Under the pieces are notes generated by a model. That model ran no database searches. It was given only the letters and a program-made list of their open reading frames with translations, and had not been told where the DNA came from. A stretch of 9,225 bases of DNA from an uncultured Chlamydiae bacterium (lineage in GTDB: Bacteria > Chlamydiota > Chlamydiia > Chlamydiales > SM23-39): positions 1 to 9,225 of the forward strand of contig CAISYW010000193.1 in NCBI GenBank assembly GCA_903889795.1, in the 5' to 3' direction. Positions 1-5,286 of the stretch are shown one piece after another (the first letter of the stretch is position 1; each line of letters opens with the position of its first letter). A program made the position numbers and the translations under genes.

Positions 1-168
1 TGTATACCGAACGTGACTCAAAAATCGGATTTTCGGCTTGGCCAAAGCCTCGGGGATCGACGATCGTAAGTCGGCCCATATTTCTAATATGAAGCGACTT
101 ACGATCGTCGATTCGCGAGAGCTTTCGCTCAAACCCAAAACCGATTTTTGAGTCACGTTCGGTATATA
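1..168. repeat. Long nested palindromic repeat (copy A)
   Basis: The outer arms at 3-28 and 141-166 are perfect 26-base inverted repeats beginning TATACCGAACGTGACTC; allowing one mismatch they extend to 1-28 and 141-168. Nested inside is a second perfect inverted repeat of 18 bases (56-73 and 95-112, containing CGATCGTAAGTCG), and inside that a small 6-bp stem (77-82 and 86-91). Bases 4-49 and 141-165 match the shorter copy at 3910-3978 with one difference in each arm. The extra central part adds 93 bp, an exact multiple of three. Read on the minus strand in the frame used by the shorter copy, bases 166 to 2 have no stop codon and encode YTERDSKIGFG, then 31 extra residues, then QAENPIFESRSVY. 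No transposase or IS end is visible. The structure fits a non-autonomous palindromic element like those known in Rickettsia. The element is plain in the sequence; its class is inference. Confidence 0.9.
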
Positions 169-235
169 GTCGATGTTGAACGCATCGTTTGCTGCAAGCC
201 CATTCCTGGCCATAATGGATTGATTCTCTTCGCAT
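1..235 (-). other. Possible partial reading frame carrying repeat copy A
   Basis: On the minus strand the frame is open from 358 through the window edge. The first ATG is at 235-233, which would give a protein beginning MRRESIHYGQEWACSKRC, followed by the peptide encoded by the palindromic repeat and continuing past base 1. No Shine-Dalgarno sequence precedes this ATG and I do not recognise the residues outside the repeat. It may be the start of a small gene that hosts the repeat, or a chance open frame in a repeat-derived intergenic region. The missing sequence to the left prevents a decision, so I do not call it a gene. Confidence 0.25.
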
Positions 236-325
236 ATTGTTGCGGTGGATTAAAAAAAACGGTTTCAAAATAGTTTTATTATTGTTTGAGACGATTTTAT
301 GTAGGGTGCTCGATTCGCTTGGCTC

Positions 326-334
326 TGTTATAAT
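326..334 (+). promoter_or_regulatory. Extended -10 promoter for the dus gene
   Basis: TGTTATAAT is a perfect TATAAT hexamer (329-334) with the upstream TG of an extended -10 element. No good -35 hexamer is found 16-18 bases upstream, which is usual for extended -10 promoters. Transcription would start near 341 and leave a leader of about 74 bases. The leader can form a weak stem (359-366 with 383-390, including two G-T pairs). The stretch 169-325 shows no other recognisable feature. Confidence 0.6.
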
Positions 335-414
335 GTTCTGGACTGGATGTATAAACAGTTAGGGAGATTCGCGGAATGGGGTTTCCCTGAGTCAAATCGA
401 TAAGGTTTATTTAA

Positions 415-1422
415 ATGTCTGTATCCGTTCTGCCAAAAGATGAAAACGGTTGTCCATATCTTCAGTTAGCTCCCATGGAAGGAGTCGGGGATCGAACGTT
501 TCGAAAAGCGATAGCCTCTATTGGAGGGTTCGATGAGGCCGTGTGCGCTTTTCTTCGGGTTCCTCGCAATGCCCACGTCCAAAGTCTGGCGCGAAGATAT
601 GAATCCAAAGAAATCATACCGATTCCTTTAGCAGCACAGATCATGGGATCGGATCACCTTTTAATGGCGGCGATGGCGCAGGAACTGGTCCAAAGAGGTG
701 CTTTGCGGATCGATGTCAACTGTGGTTGCCCATCTAACATTGTCACGAGCCGGGGCGCCGGTTCCAGTCTGTTAAAAGATCCCTCTCTTTTATTCAAAGT
801 TGTTAACGCGGTGGCCAAATCCGTCGCCATTCCCGTAACGATCAAAATGCGATCCGGCTATGAAGATACCTCTCTTTTTTTTGAGAATCTATCGGCGGCG
901 CAAGAGAGCGGCGTACAGTACATTACACTTCATCCTCGAACAAAAGCAGAAGGATATGATTCCTCCGCCAAATGGGATCTCATTGCTCAAGCTAAAGCGT
1001 TTTTGAAGATCCCGCTTGTTGGCAATGGAGATATCAATACTGTGGAAGATGCTTTGAATATGCTGCGAATGACCGGCTGTGATGGATTGATGATTGGCCG
1101 CGGAATTGTGATGAATCCTTTTCTCTTTCATCAAATTCGTTCCCATTTTTCAGGATTTTTATTTCAACCGAAATGGGAAGAATTGGTTTGCTATTTTAGA
1201 ATGTATATTTCGGAGCTGCCCGCGGATATGCCTCGCAAATTACGCGTAAATAAAGTCAAACAGCTCATGGGGTTTTATTGCAAAAACTGTGATTCATTAA
1301 TGCAAAAACGCAATGAGATTCTTATGGCTGAATGTAAAGATCCCGAGACGTTTCTCGCATTCGTTCTGCCGTATTTGAAAGAGAATTGGATTCATTCTCT
1401 AGAGAGGAAACCCCGCATGTAA
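415..1422 (+). CDS. dusC: tRNA-dihydrouridine synthase, DusC-like
   Basis: This is a flavin-dependent enzyme that reduces specific uridines in tRNA to dihydrouridine using NAD(P)H. The 335-residue protein has the family TIM barrel. The FMN-site motif LAPMEGV is at residues 18-24, and VNCGCPS is at 101-107, where Cys105 is the expected catalytic acid by alignment with E. coli DusC Cys98. FMN-binding positions are Lys144 in IKMRSGY and His173 in HPRTKAEGY, followed by GNGDI (203-207) and GCDGLMIGRG (221-230). The NCGCPS form and the opening APMEGV favour DusC over DusA or DusB. The C-terminal helical part (RVNKVKQLMGFY) is present, so the gene looks complete. The start is fixed by an in-frame TAA immediately before the ATG; AAGG at 402-405 is the likely ribosome site. 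It is transcribed alone, and its stop codon lies inside the terminator loop. Family membership is firm; the exact tRNA position modified is not shown. Confidence 0.93.
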   Translation: MSVSVLPKDENGCPYLQLAPMEGVGDRTFRKAIASIGGFDEAVCAFLRVPRNAHVQSLARRYESKEIIPIPLAAQIMGSDHLLMAAMAQELVQRGALRIDVNCGCPSNIVTSRGAGSSLLKDPSLLFKVVNAVAKSVAIPVTIKMRSGYEDTSLFFENLSAAQESGVQYITLHPRTKAEGYDSSAKWDLIAQAKAFLKIPLVGNGDINTVEDALNMLRMTGCDGLMIGRGIVMNPFLFHQIRSHFSGFLFQPKWEELVCYFRMYISELPADMPRKLRVNKVKQLMGFYCKNCDSLMQKRNEILMAECKDPETFLAFVLPYLKENWIHSLERKPRM

Positions 1423-1432
1423 GAGCGGGGTT
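1409..1432. terminator. Hairpin terminator between convergent dus and tal
   Basis: AACCCCGC (1409-1416) pairs perfectly with GCGGGGTT (1425-1432) around an 8-base loop. The dus stop codon TAA (1420-1422) is in the loop. On the plus strand it is followed by the short pyrimidine run TTCTTC. On the minus strand it is followed by TTTCCTCTCT. The position between two convergent genes suggests it serves both. The T-tracts are weak, so efficiency is uncertain. Confidence 0.72.
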
Positions 1433-1448
1433 CTTCAAAAAATAGTGA

Positions 1449-2405
1449 TTAAAACTTCGTTTTCAATAGCGATTCCAATTTAACGATATCTTTGGCGAAA
1501 TTGCGGATGCCCTCGGCCAGCTTTTCGGTCGCCATCGCATCTTCATTCGATAGATAACGAAATGTTTTTTCATCGAGATGGAGTTTTTCGAGGGAACTTT
1601 TTTTCGCGGTTTGAGGGTCAAGTTTGCGGGGGAGCGGGGCGGTAGAGTTTTTTAATTCCTCGAGAAGATTGGGAGAAATCGTTAATAGATCGCATCCCGC
1701 CAGTTCGGTGATTTCGTCTTTACTGCGGAATGACGCACCCATGATTTGGGTAGGGTAGCCAAATTTTTTGTAATAGTTAAAAATTTGAGTCACGGATTTA
1801 ACGCCGGGATCGTCAGCAGGAGCGTAACCCTTTGGGTTCTCGTTTTTCTTAAACCAATCTAAAATGCGGCCGACGAAGGGGGAGATGAGGGTGGCTTTGG
1901 CTTCCGCGCAGGCGATCGCTTGCGGTAGACTGAATAATAACGTCATATTGCAATGGATGCCTTCTTTTTCTAATTTTTCGGCAGCTCGGATGCCTTCCCA
2001 GGTTGTAGCAAGTTTGATGAGAACCCGTTTACGATCTTGTCCGGCAGTTTCATATAGTGAAATCAGGTGGCGCGCTTTTTCGATGCTGGCTTGCACATCG
2101 AATGAAAGGCGGGCGTCAACTTCTGTGGACACCCGTCCGGGTACAATTTTTAGAATTTCGAGTCCGAAATTGACGAAAACCTTATCTAAGGCTGCAGAGA
2201 GCTGCTCAGATGTTGTTTTACCATGGGATTTTCCATAGCGAATGGCTTCGTCGAGTAGATGCTGGTATCGCGGCTGTTGGCTGGCTGAATAGATTAAAGA
2301 GGGGTTGGTGGTGGAGTCTGTGGGGCTATATTGGCGCAGTTGTTCAAAATCTCCCGTGTCTGCTACGACGGTTGTCATTTTTTTGAGAAGGTCAAGTTGG
2401 TTCAT
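1449..2405 (-). CDS. tal: Transaldolase
   Basis: Transaldolase moves a dihydroxyacetone unit between sugar phosphates in the non-oxidative pentose phosphate pathway, in the cytoplasm. The 318 residues match the TalB subfamily, whose E. coli member is of similar length. The Schiff-base lysine is Lys131 in LIKLATTWEG (E. coli Lys132). Other expected active-site residues are Asp16 in VVADTGD, Asn34 in STTNPSL, Glu95 in STEVDARL, Thr155 in NMTLLFSL and Ser175 in ISPFVGRILDW. The start ATG overlaps the stop of the upstream lipoprotein gene (ATGA) and has a strong ribosome site, AAGGAA (2413-2418), seven bases before it. It is therefore the last gene of a coupled leftward operon driven from the promoter at 3247-3274. 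In Chlamydia the tal gene also lies close to atpE on the opposite strand. Nothing is missing or truncated. Confidence 0.97.
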   Translation of the reverse strand: MNQLDLLKKMTTVVADTGDFEQLRQYSPTDSTTNPSLIYSASQQPRYQHLLDEAIRYGKSHGKTTSEQLSAALDKVFVNFGLEILKIVPGRVSTEVDARLSFDVQASIEKARHLISLYETAGQDRKRVLIKLATTWEGIRAAEKLEKEGIHCNMTLLFSLPQAIACAEAKATLISPFVGRILDWFKKNENPKGYAPADDPGVKSVTQIFNYYKKFGYPTQIMGASFRSKDEITELAGCDLLTISPNLLEELKNSTAPLPRKLDPQTAKKSSLEKLHLDEKTFRYLSNEDAMATEKLAEGIRNFAKDIVKLESLLKTKF

Positions 2406-2890
2406 GGCAATGTTCCTTGAAATGAGTCGAAGAAATTGTTACTTCCACTCGTTAGTTTGTTAAAAAATATAGAAAATTGATCCGGTTGAAAAGTTTGCGC
2501 AGTCGAGCCAATCATGATAGTCACAGCTTCTCCATCTTGCAAGGCGGCAGTTGTCTTCGCAGTCAATTCATCGGGCAGGCGTACCCTCATGCGGCCTTCA
2601 TGGATAGTCAGAGGAATTTCAACTGTTTCAGATTTAAAATGAATCAGAGCTTTTGCATCGTTTTCCATGCTAAAACGGCGGCCTGAGGTGCTGAGATAGG
2701 CTGTGACAAGGCCATTTGCACAAAAAAAATCTAAGTTCATACCGGCGAGTCGATCTTCTGTTGAATATGAAAGGCGGGTGGAATCAAAGTCCTTTTGCCC
2801 TGTGGTGATCGAGGTCAATTGCCAGTTTGATTGAGGAGAACAACTAAAAAAAAAGACCGCGAGAAAAAGGAATTTGTTGCAACGCTTCAT
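2402..2890 (-). CDS. Putative lipoprotein of unknown function
   Basis: I do not recognise this 162-residue protein. It begins with a basic stretch (MKRCNK) and a hydrophobic segment ending in FFFSC, so Cys17 could be a lipidated cysteine. The -3 and -2 residues are both Phe, which departs from the usual lipobox, so lipidation is likely but not certain. The rest is soluble, alternates hydrophobic and charged residues as a beta-rich domain would, and has no further membrane segment. It lies three bases after the 105-residue exported protein gene and overlaps tal by four bases (ATGA). It therefore belongs to one transcript with both, and its translation is probably coupled to that of tal. No link to transaldolase chemistry is evident; the coupling may only reflect operon compaction. 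Confidence 0.75.
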   Translation of the reverse strand: MKRCNKFLFLAVFFFSCSPQSNWQLTSITTGQKDFDSTRLSYSTEDRLAGMNLDFFCANGLVTAYLSTSGRRFSMENDAKALIHFKSETVEIPLTIHEGRMRVRLPDELTAKTTAALQDGEAVTIMIGSTAQTFQPDQFSIFFNKLTSGSNNFFDSFQGTLP

Positions 2891-2893
2891 GTT

Positions 2894-3211
2894 TTATTGA
2901 TCTGTAGTGCTGTTTTTGCCTTTATTGAATGTAACAACCGCGATGCCGATCGTTGCCAAGACAAGGGCAGTTCCTGCAAAGACCCAGTTTTGCCATGAAG
3001 TGGTTCTGCCGGCCTGACTTGATTTTGCTGCTGCGGTACCGATCGTTGAATATCCTGAAGTAGATTGGGTTGTACTGTCAAGCGCCGGAGTAATTTCAGA
3101 AGTCTCGGGTATGGTTGAACCGGTCGCTTCTGATTTAACAGTTCCTTCGGCAAAGAGTCCGATGTTCGCGATCAAAACAAATACTGTGAGTAAAGAAACG
3201 AATTTCTTCAT
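2894..3211 (-). CDS. Small exported single-span membrane protein
   Basis: No family is recognised. The 105-residue product has a clear signal sequence (MKKFVSLLTVFVLIANIGLFA, likely cut before EGTVKSE). A Ser/Thr-rich linker of about 50 residues follows. Then comes one hydrophobic segment near residues 74-95 (WVFAGTALVLATIGIAVVTF) and a short basic tail (NKGKNSTTDQ). If the signal is cleaved, the Ser/Thr-rich part would face the periplasm and the tail the cytoplasm. The gene follows its own promoter (3247-3274) after a leader of about 30 bases, and leads an operon with the lipoprotein gene and tal. No good ribosome site is visible. The signal-plus-one-span layout is shared with the two smaller proteins encoded at 4042-4251 and 4296-4514, though sequence similarity is slight. 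An overlapping frame at 2887-3153 is lower quality. Confidence 0.75.
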   Translation of the reverse strand: MKKFVSLLTVFVLIANIGLFAEGTVKSEATGSTIPETSEITPALDSTTQSTSGYSTIGTAAAKSSQAGRTTSWQNWVFAGTALVLATIGIAVVTFNKGKNSTTDQ

Positions 3212-3246
3212 GATCTAAAAGCCACTGTTGAAGTTGTCTAATCCTC

Positions 3247-3274
3247 ATTCTACTGGGATGTGTGTTTCTGTCCA
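3247..3274 (-). promoter_or_regulatory. Sigma-70 type promoter for the tal operon
   Basis: On the minus strand TGGACA (3274-3269) and TAGAAT (3252-3247) each match the consensus at five of six positions and are separated by 16 bases. Transcription would start near 3240, about 30 bases before the 105-residue protein gene. It lies in the only gap of the cluster between the 253-residue gene and the next, so it probably drives the last three genes independently of upstream readthrough. Confidence 0.6.
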
Positions 3275-3283
3275 GCTTGTCGA

Positions 3284-4045
3284 TCATGATTCACTGAAAA
3301 TGCGCTTATGTCCTTCTTTCAGAATGAGTAGATGCCAATGCGATCCCATTGAAGCAAAATCGTCGAGAATGATTTTTTGCAAGCGAGACCATTGAATTTG
3401 GCGCTCTTCAGCTGAGGATAAATGATCAAAAGATCGGAAAATTTCTTGTAGCCGGCTTCGTTGGGATAGGTCGGCGATTGCGCTGAAAAGGTCGGGAACG
3501 ACCATCAGAGAATGCATGGTGTTTAGAAGATCTTTTTGCCATGAGGAAAATTCATCTTTTAAGACAGCGCCCGTTAAAATATAGGCGCATCCGTCTTGAA
3601 CCAGGATGCCTTGTAGCATCTTTACAACTCCAAGAGGCGACGATGTTGTAATTTCGGCAAGCCTTCCTTTGCCGGAGCTAAAAGTAAAGGGGCCGAGGTC
3701 TCGCCATTGTGCATTCATCTCCGATTCATGAATTTTGCGGACAGCTTTAATGTATTCTTTTAGAGTAACATCGGTTTTTTCTGTCGCTAAATTCAGAGAA
3801 GGCCGGAAATCCGATTGACCTTTTCCAAGAAAGGCTGCCTGGATGGGTGAAGTGAGTTTTTGTGGATTTACACATTCCCAACCATCCGGCGGAATAAAAA
3901 ATGGGATGGATACCGAACGCGACTCAAAAATCGGATTTTCGGCTTGGCCAAAGCCGATTTTTGAGTCGCGTTCGGTATAGGCGCCAAAGAGGAAAAAAGG
4001 AAAAAGAAAAAAAAGCTTCAGTACGTTATTGAACAAGGTTATCAA
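3284..4045 (-). CDS. Exported protein interrupted in frame by a palindromic repeat
   Basis: This 253-residue protein is not recognised with certainty. It opens with a very hydrophobic signal or anchor segment (residues 8-22, VLKLFFLFPFFLFGA). Residues 23-46 (YTERDSKIGFG, then QAENPIFESRSVS) are encoded by the 69-bp palindrome at 3910-3978. The mature domain then starts with IPFFIPPDGWECVNP and continues as a mixed alpha/beta domain ending in a helical region without further membrane spans. The start is TTG at 4045, overlapping the previous stop as TTGA; no ATG or GTG lies upstream before a stop, and no ribosome site is obvious, so translation probably depends on coupling to the 69-residue gene. 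In Chlamydia a conserved hypothetical protein (CT_311) lies in the corresponding place between tal and atpE; homology is an inference from position only. The insertion lies exactly at the signal peptide/mature domain boundary, where extra residues are easily tolerated. Confidence 0.85.
   Translation of the reverse strand: MITLFNNVLKLFFLFPFFLFGAYTERDSKIGFGQAENPIFESRSVSIPFFIPPDGWECVNPQKLTSPIQAAFLGKGQSDFRPSLNLATEKTDVTLKEYIKAVRKIHESEMNAQWRDLGPFTFSSGKGRLAEITTSSPLGVVKMLQGILVQDGCAYILTGAVLKDEFSSWQKDLLNTMHSLMVVPDLFSAIADLSQRSRLQEIFRSFDHLSSAEERQIQWSRLQKIILDDFASMGSHWHLLILKEGHKRIFSES
3910..3978. repeat. In-frame palindromic repeat (copy B) inside a coding gene
   Basis: Perfect 25-base inverted arms at 3910-3934 and 3954-3978 enclose a 19-base centre. 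TCGGCTT within that centre can alternatively pair with the inner end of the right arm. The length of 69 bp is 23 codons. On the minus strand it runs through codons 23 to 46 of the exported protein gene without a stop. Bases 3910-3955 equal bases 4-49 of the window apart from one position, and 3954-3978 equal 141-165 apart from the paired position. It is therefore a second, shorter copy of the element at 1-168. Confidence 0.93.
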
Positions 4046-4251
4046 TGGCCGTGAGAGGTGTCTTGTTCAAGGTATCCGCAGAGCAAGGCTATCCCCACGG
4101 CAAGGCCGACACCCCATCCCATCATCGATAGAACTGTAGCATCGCGCGTGCTGTAACCGGCGCCATCTCCCGTTTGACAACATTGTGCATGGAGCGGCGC
4201 TGTGTTAAAAAAAAGAACCATTAGGATTAGAATCTTGTAAAATGTCTTCAC
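4042..4251 (-). CDS. Very small exported single-span protein (69 residues)
   Basis: No family is recognised. The start is GTG at 4251, with AAAAAGG seven bases upstream as ribosome site. A signal sequence (MKTFYKILILMVLFFNTAPLHA) is followed by a Cys pair (QCCQTGDGAGYS). A glycine-rich hydrophobic segment (MMGWGVGLAVGIALLCGYL, near residues 43-61) comes next, then a short tail ending SHGH. The glycine spacing would suit close helix packing. Its stop overlaps the TTG start of the 253-residue gene (TTGA), so the two are coupled. It resembles the 72-residue neighbour in layout, including the WGxGL motif at the start of the membrane segment and a terminal His. Confidence 0.7.
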   Translation of the reverse strand: MKTFYKILILMVLFFNTAPLHAQCCQTGDGAGYSTRDATVLSMMGWGVGLAVGIALLCGYLEQDTSHGH

Positions 4252-4295
4252 GAGAGAGCCTTTTTCAATTCACATTTTAGCGTTAAAACTCTCTT

Positions 4296-4514
4296 TTAAT
4301 GCGAAAAAGATTGTGTTTGCGAGGCGCTTGCAGCAACAATGCCAACGACAGTGCCAACCACAGCTAGAGCACCTAATCCAATTCCCCACGCAAAACCTGA
4401 GTCAGATGCGGCGACGGTTCCGGCTGCAGCACCTTGACCTTTTGTGTTTTCTGCCATAACCGGCGAGCTTGCAAAAAATGCGGCACATGTGAAAATAAAA
4501 ACAAATTTTTTCAT
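4296..4514 (-). CDS. Very small exported single-span protein (72 residues)
   Basis: No family is recognised. A typical signal sequence (MKKFVFIFTCAAFFASSPVMA, cut before ENTKGQG) is followed by a Gly/Ala/Ser-rich linker. A glycine-rich membrane segment follows (near residues 42-64, FAWGIGLGALAVVGTVVGIV), then a polar tail ending SFSH. It is the first gene of the leftward cluster and faces atpE across a divergent region. GGGTG five bases before the ATG is a weak ribosome site. A 44-base gap to the next gene contains an imperfect hairpin (4280-4288 with 4294-4302) that overlaps the stop codon but has no T-tract. The WGxGL motif links it to the 69-residue neighbour and suggests the two are paralogues. 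Confidence 0.7.
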   Translation of the reverse strand: MKKFVFIFTCAAFFASSPVMAENTKGQGAAAGTVAASDSGFAWGIGLGALAVVGTVVGIVAASASQTQSFSH

Positions 4515-4656
4515 ATCAACACCCGAGTTGTATCTCTAATTTATTTCTACACTGTAAAGTCTTTTTTTTCTACCCGAATCCGTTAACATAATGATTCCTA
4601 CCCAAAAATCTCGATTTAGGTAGAATTAAGGCTTTGGGACTAAAAAAGGTTCCCCG
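4515..4656. promoter_or_regulatory. Divergent promoter region, small exported genes / ATPase operon
   Basis: This region lies between the start of the leftward cluster and atpE. Rightwards, TAGAAT (4621-4626) and CATAAT (4587-4592) are possible -10 hexamers, but neither has a good -35 partner. An inverted repeat CTACC (4598-4602) / GGTAG (4619-4623), with inner AAAT/ATTT, overlaps the first of these and could be an operator. Leftwards, TTTACA (4558-4553) is a possible -35 hexamer with only a weak -10 (GATACA). A run of eight T at 4562-4569 lies between. Promoters must exist here because both flanking gene sets start here, but exact sites are uncertain. Confidence 0.4.
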
Positions 4657-5283
4657 ATGAAAGGTTTAGATAACGGAAAGAACAAAATTCAAAAGATTTG
4701 CGATGCTCTGCGTGTCGAGACTTTAGAGCCGGCTAAACAGGAAGCGCGCGAAATCTTGGAAAACGCTCATTTGCAGGCTGCCGATCTCATTCGCGAAGCT
4801 AAAGAGAAAATGCAAAGCATGATTGAAGTAACTGATCGTGAAATAGATCAGAAGAAAAAAACACTTCAATCATCGATGCAATTAGCTTGTCGCCAGGCGA
4901 TTGAAGTCCTAAAACAAAAAATCGAAAAAGAGCTTCTGTTCCATGGCCTGGCGGAATATGTCGCCAAAGAAATGGCAGATCCAAAGCTGATTTCCAATCT
5001 GATTAATTCTTGTGTTATGTCATTGCAGGAAAAGGGAGTAGATGAAAATCTCTCCGTCATTATACCCCAGGCGATCACTCCAAGGACGATAAATAGTCTT
5101 CTCGTTCAACATTTTATCGAGCGCCTTCAAGAAAAGTCGGTGATTCTCGGAGATTTTGATGGCGGGGTTCAGATCAAGCTGCGCGATCGCCAGATTACAA
5201 TTGATATATCAGATCGCGTTGTACGCGAATTGATTGCAAACTTTATTCGCCACGATTTTCGAGATCTTGTCTTCCAGGTGTAG
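4657..5283 (+). CDS. atpE: V/A-type ATPase subunit E (peripheral stalk)
   Basis: Subunit E forms the peripheral stalk that holds the catalytic head of the rotary ATPase against rotation. The 208-residue protein has the expected layout. A long charged helix rich in Ala, Glu, Lys and Gln spans about residues 10-95 (for example EAREILENAH and LIREAKEKMQ) and should form a coiled coil. A globular alpha/beta domain follows to the end (ITIDISDRVVRELIANFI). It is the first gene of the operon, as in Chlamydia. AAAGG (4645-4649) lies seven bases before the ATG. Sequence conservation in this family is low, so identification rests mainly on architecture and on its place directly before the DUF2764, atpA and atpB genes. 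Confidence 0.88.
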   Translation: MKGLDNGKNKIQKICDALRVETLEPAKQEAREILENAHLQAADLIREAKEKMQSMIEVTDREIDQKKKTLQSSMQLACRQAIEVLKQKIEKELLFHGLAEYVAKEMADPKLISNLINSCVMSLQEKGVDENLSVIIPQAITPRTINSLLVQHFIERLQEKSVILGDFDGGVQIKLRDRQITIDISDRVVRELIANFIRHDFRDLVFQV

Positions 5284-5286
5284 ACT

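Noticed and set aside
1..168. Long hairpin as a transcription terminator or a CRISPR remnant
   Set aside because: The arms are far apart with a second palindrome inside, there is no T-tract, and there are no regularly spaced direct repeats. The second copy inside a gene shows that it is a dispersed element.
1864..2238. 124-residue plus-strand frame inside tal
   Set aside because: It is antisense to a fully conserved transaldolase gene and has no domain features.
2887..3153. 88-residue minus-strand frame overlapping the 105-residue gene
   Set aside because: It lies in another frame of the same stretch and gives a Gln/Arg/Leu-rich sequence without a signal or domain. The 105-residue frame has a clear signal peptide and membrane span.
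4280..4302. Hairpin at the end of the 72-residue gene as a terminator
   Set aside because: The stem is AT-rich with a mismatch on the transcribed strand and is not followed by a T-tract, so readthrough into the 69-residue gene is more likely.
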